From Mumia sp. ZJ1417 (GTDB lineage: Bacteria > Actinomycetota > Actinomycetes > Propionibacteriales > Nocardioidaceae): DNA of 64,000 nucleotides. Shown piece by piece: positions 61,846 through 64,000 of this stretch. Numbering within the stretch: position 1 is the stretch's first letter; every line of letters starts with the position of its first letter. The notes under the pieces are model-generated. The model was not told where the DNA came from. It made no database searches and saw only the letters and a list, made by a program, of their open reading frames with translations. Position numbers and translations under genes: made by a program. Location of the stretch: NCBI RefSeq assembly GCF_014127285.1, contig NZ_CP059901.1:3224001-3288000 (forward strand). The letters run 5' to 3'.

Positions 61846-62706
61846 ATGTCCACCGCCGCCACGTACGTCCTGACCCTCACCTGCCCCGATCGACCGGGCT
61901 TGGTGCACGCGATCTCCTCCTGGATCGTGGACCGTGGCGGCAACATCCTCGACGCGCAGCAGTTCACCGACGCGGGTGCCGCGCGCTTCTTCGTGCGGGT
62001 GCACTTCGAGAGCGTCGTCGACCCGTACGACCTCGAGGCCCTGCGGGACGCATTCGTCCCGGTCGCCGAGCAGCACGCGATGGCGTGGGACCTCGGGGTC
62101 GCGGAGGCGCCGTGCCGCGCCCTGGTGATGGTGTCCAAGGAAGGGCACTGCCTCAACGACCTGCTGTTCCGGCAGAGCATCGGCGCGCTCAACATCGAGA
62201 TCGGCGCGGTCGTCTCCAACCACACCACGCTGGAGCGGCTCGCGCGCTCGTACGACGTCCCGTTCCACCACGTTCGCGTCGTCGCGGGCGCCAAGGAGGA
62301 GGCGGAGGCGCAGATGTTCGCGCTCGTCGACGAGCTCGACATCGACCTGGTCGTCCTCGCGCGCTACATGCAGATCTTGTCCGACGACGCCTGCCGCCGG
62401 CTCCAGGGGCGCGCGATCAACATCCACCACAGCTTCTTGCCGAGCTTCAAGGGCGCCAAGCCGTACCACCAGGCCCACACGCGCGGCGTCAAGCTGATCG
62501 GCGCGACCGCGCACTACGTGACGGCCGACCTCGACGAGGGGCCGATCATCGAGCAGGACGTGACCCGCGTCGGCCATCAGCAGGACCCCTCCGCGCTGGT
62601 CCAGGCGGGCCGCGACGTCGAGACGCGCGTGCTGTCGCGCGCGGTCGGCCTCCACGCGGAGCAGCGGGTGCTCCTCAACGGCACCCGTACCGTCGTCTTC
62701 TCCTGA
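61846..62706 (+). CDS. purU: Formyltetrahydrofolate deformylase
   Basis: Hydrolyses 10-formyl-THF to THF and formate, balancing one-carbon pools. A 286-residue protein with an N-terminal ACT domain (about 6-85; TCPDRPGLVHAISSWI) and a formyltransferase-like domain (about 88-280): ARYMQILSD, NIHHSFLPSFKGAKPYHQA (catalytic His) and GATAHYVTADLDEGPII with the catalytic Asp. The full set matches PurU rather than PurN, which lacks the ACT domain. Confidence 0.96.
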   Translation: MSTAATYVLTLTCPDRPGLVHAISSWIVDRGGNILDAQQFTDAGAARFFVRVHFESVVDPYDLEALRDAFVPVAEQHAMAWDLGVAEAPCRALVMVSKEGHCLNDLLFRQSIGALNIEIGAVVSNHTTLERLARSYDVPFHHVRVVAGAKEEAEAQMFALVDELDIDLVVLARYMQILSDDACRRLQGRAINIHHSFLPSFKGAKPYHQAHTRGVKLIGATAHYVTADLDEGPIIEQDVTRVGHQQDPSALVQAGRDVETRVLSRAVGLHAEQRVLLNGTRTVVFS

Positions 62707-62803
62707 CGCTCCAGCGACTCTCCCCCCTGACGCCTCGCGCCTGAGCGCCTCGCCCACATCGTGAGAATCCTCGCCAGCGCGCTTTTCTCTCGCTATAGTC
62801 CAG

Positions 62804-62820
62804 TAATCTACTCGGGATTA
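62804..62820 (+). promoter_or_regulatory. Inverted repeat upstream of the sulfate transporter operon
   Basis: TAATC (62804-62808) and GATTA (62816-62820) flank TACTCGG in a lower-GC stretch (62785-62830) that also holds a TATAGT -10-like hexamer (62794-62799). The site is 50 bases before the start codon. It may be an operator for a sulfur-responsive regulator; no specific factor can be named from sequence. Confidence 0.4.
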
Positions 62821-62869
62821 GTAAGTCACTATCAACAGCGCATCATCGCGCTCGCTCGAAAGGCACGAC

Positions 62870-63895
62870 ATGTTCACACGCAAGCGGTTGACCCGCCTGA
62901 TTGCCGCGACCACCGCGCTCGCCGCCGCGCTGGGGCTGTCGGCCTGCGGCGGTGCAGACGCTGACAGCTCCAAGACGACGCTGTCGCTCGTCGGGTTCGC
63001 GGTGCCCAAGGCCGGCAACAATGCGGCCCAGAAGGAGTTCGCCAAGACCGATGCGGGCGAGGGTGTCGTCTGGAAGGAGTCGTACGGCGCCTCGGGCGAC
63101 CAGAGCCGTGCGGTCGCGGGTGGCCTGAAGGCCGACTACGTCCACTTCTCCATCTCGCCCGACGTGACGCGCCTGGTCGAGGCCGGCCTCGTCGCCGACA
63201 CCTGGGACGACGGCGAGCACAAGGGCATCGTCACGGACTCGGTCGTCGTGCTGGTCGTCCGCGAGGGCAACCCCAAGAACATCCAGAGCTGGGACGACCT
63301 CGTCAAGCCGGGCGTCTCGATCGTCACCCCCAACCCGGGCTCGTCGGGCGCCGCGCGCTGGAACATCCTCGCCGGCTGGCAGCAGGCCGCCGACGACGGC
63401 GGCGACGCCGCGGGGACGGCCTACCTGACAAAGTTCTTCAAGAACGTCGCCGCGCTTCCCGGCTCGGGCCGTGACGCCACGGCGGCCTTCCAGGCCGGCA
63501 CCGGCGACGTCCTGATCTCGTACGAGAACGAGGCGATCCTGGCCCGCCAGCAGGGCGAGAAGTTCGAGTACGTCGTCCCGGACGAGACGCTCCTCATCGA
63601 GAACCCGGGCGCGGTGCTCGAGGACGGCGACGCCAAGGCCGAGGCGTTCCTCGAGTACGTCCTGAGCGACGAGGGCCAGGAGCAGTACGTGTCCAAGGGC
63701 TTCCGCCCGATCAGCGACAGCGTCGAGGTCGGCAAGGTCGAGGGCGCGAACGACCCGGAGAACCCGTTCCCGACGCCGACCAAGCTCTTCACCATCGACG
63801 GTGACCTCGGCGGCTGGGAGGCCATCAACAAGAAGTTCTTCGACGAGAACGCCGGCATCGTCACGAAGATCCAGCAGGAGACGGGCAAGTCGTGA
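62870..63895 (+). CDS. Sulfate ABC transporter substrate-binding lipoprotein
   Basis: A 341-residue exported lipoprotein (lipobox LGLSAC, C26) of the sulfate/thiosulfate-binding family. Recognisable blocks are ESYGASGDQSRAVAGGLKAD (anion contacts), SVVVLVVREGNPK, the PGSSGAARWN loop and DVLISYENEA. It takes up sulfate for cysteine synthesis together with a CysT/CysW/CysA system whose first gene overlaps its stop. AAAGG lies about 8 bases before the ATG. Confidence 0.93.
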   Translation: MFTRKRLTRLIAATTALAAALGLSACGGADADSSKTTLSLVGFAVPKAGNNAAQKEFAKTDAGEGVVWKESYGASGDQSRAVAGGLKADYVHFSISPDVTRLVEAGLVADTWDDGEHKGIVTDSVVVLVVREGNPKNIQSWDDLVKPGVSIVTPNPGSSGAARWNILAGWQQAADDGGDAAGTAYLTKFFKNVAALPGSGRDATAAFQAGTGDVLISYENEAILARQQGEKFEYVVPDETLLIENPGAVLEDGDAKAEAFLEYVLSDEGQEQYVSKGFRPISDSVEVGKVEGANDPENPFPTPTKLFTIDGDLGGWEAINKKFFDENAGIVTKIQQETGKS

Positions 63896-64000
63896 CCTCT
63901 CCGTCACTCACGCAGGTACGGCGCCGGGGACCCCGGCGCCGCGCCCGCGCGGCAACCGCCCTCACCCCCGCCGCCGGGGTGGGGTTGGGCATCGCGCTGA
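63892..64000 (+). CDS. Start of an ABC permease gene, cut by the window end (probable sulfate permease CysT)
   Basis: GTG 63892 overlaps the stop of the sulfate-binding protein gene (GTGA) and stays open to the last base: 36 residues are visible. They begin VTSPSLTQVRRRGPRRRAR and turn hydrophobic (TPAAGVGLGIAL), which fits the basic N-terminus and first membrane segment of a permease. The identity as CysT rests on the usual gene order only. Confidence 0.65.
   Translation, partial: MTSPSLTQVRRRGPRRRARAATALTPAAGVGLGIAL

Overview
The window is 64 kb of very GC-rich chromosome with dense genes, many GTG starts and frequent 4-bp ATGA/GTGA overlaps. This points to an actinobacterium. HtaA-type haem uptake, a trimeric (B-type) succinate dehydrogenase and a gene set that recalls the M. 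tuberculosis lpdA-amiA1/amiB1-deoD-pmmB-add-deoA-cdd-sdh neighbourhood fit Actinomycetes. My best guess is Nocardioidaceae or a relative, but that is inference from gene content only. No tRNA, rRNA, CRISPR array, transposase, integrase or prophage gene was seen; this looks like core chromosome with a few accessory inserts.

Layout: (1) 1-2.7 kb, three related, translationally coupled membrane proteins of unknown function. (2) 2.8-9.2 kb, a universal stress protein, pyruvate carboxylase, a DUF559 (Vsr-like nuclease fold) gene bracketed by two copies of one palindrome, and an LpdA-type quinone reductase. (3) 9.2-18.3 kb, a haem acquisition locus: haem oxygenase diverges from hmuTUV, which is coupled to three exported proteins, two of them with HtaA domains; a DtxR/IdeR-like site lies between the two directions. 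(4) 18.4-24.4 kb, a TetR regulator, then a coupled set: purine nucleoside phosphorylase, an NAD-dependent epimerase-like protein, a phosphosugar mutase and a membrane-anchored alkaline-phosphatase-family protein. (5) 24.5-28.3 kb, a DrrAB-type ABC exporter with a PadR regulator, and a secreted GH25 muramidase. (6) 28.7-36.8 kb, a double USP, deoC with one complete and one half aldehyde dehydrogenase, a uridine-kinase-like ATPase, and two tandem substrate-binding/VWA proteins. (7) 36.9-46 kb on the minus strand, a nucleoside uptake and salvage operon (BMP lipoprotein, ATPase, two permeases, cdd, a cytochrome P450, deoA, add). (8) 46-52 kb, an M20 amidohydrolase, sdhCAB and a divergent LysR regulator. 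(9) 52-64 kb, housekeeping genes (threonine dehydratase-like, YihY, 2'-5' RNA ligase-like, trpS, a CNNM/CorC-type protein, galK, pheA, thioredoxin, an MFS exporter, purU) and the start of a sulfate ABC transporter operon cut by the window end.

Taken together, regions 4, 6 and 7 encode a nearly complete nucleoside catabolic route. Nucleosides are imported, deaminated (Cdd, Add) and phosphorolysed (PNP, DeoA). The sugar 1-phosphate could be isomerised by the phosphosugar mutase, cleaved by DeoC, and the acetaldehyde oxidised by the aldehyde dehydrogenase. A P450 with no known place in that route is translationally coupled inside the operon.

The most unusual non-coding signal is a set of long, near-perfect palindromes next to stop codons. 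At least two sequence families occur more than once within the window, and a third family (core GGTTGAGCCTGTCGAAACC) shows a compensatory base-pair change between copies.
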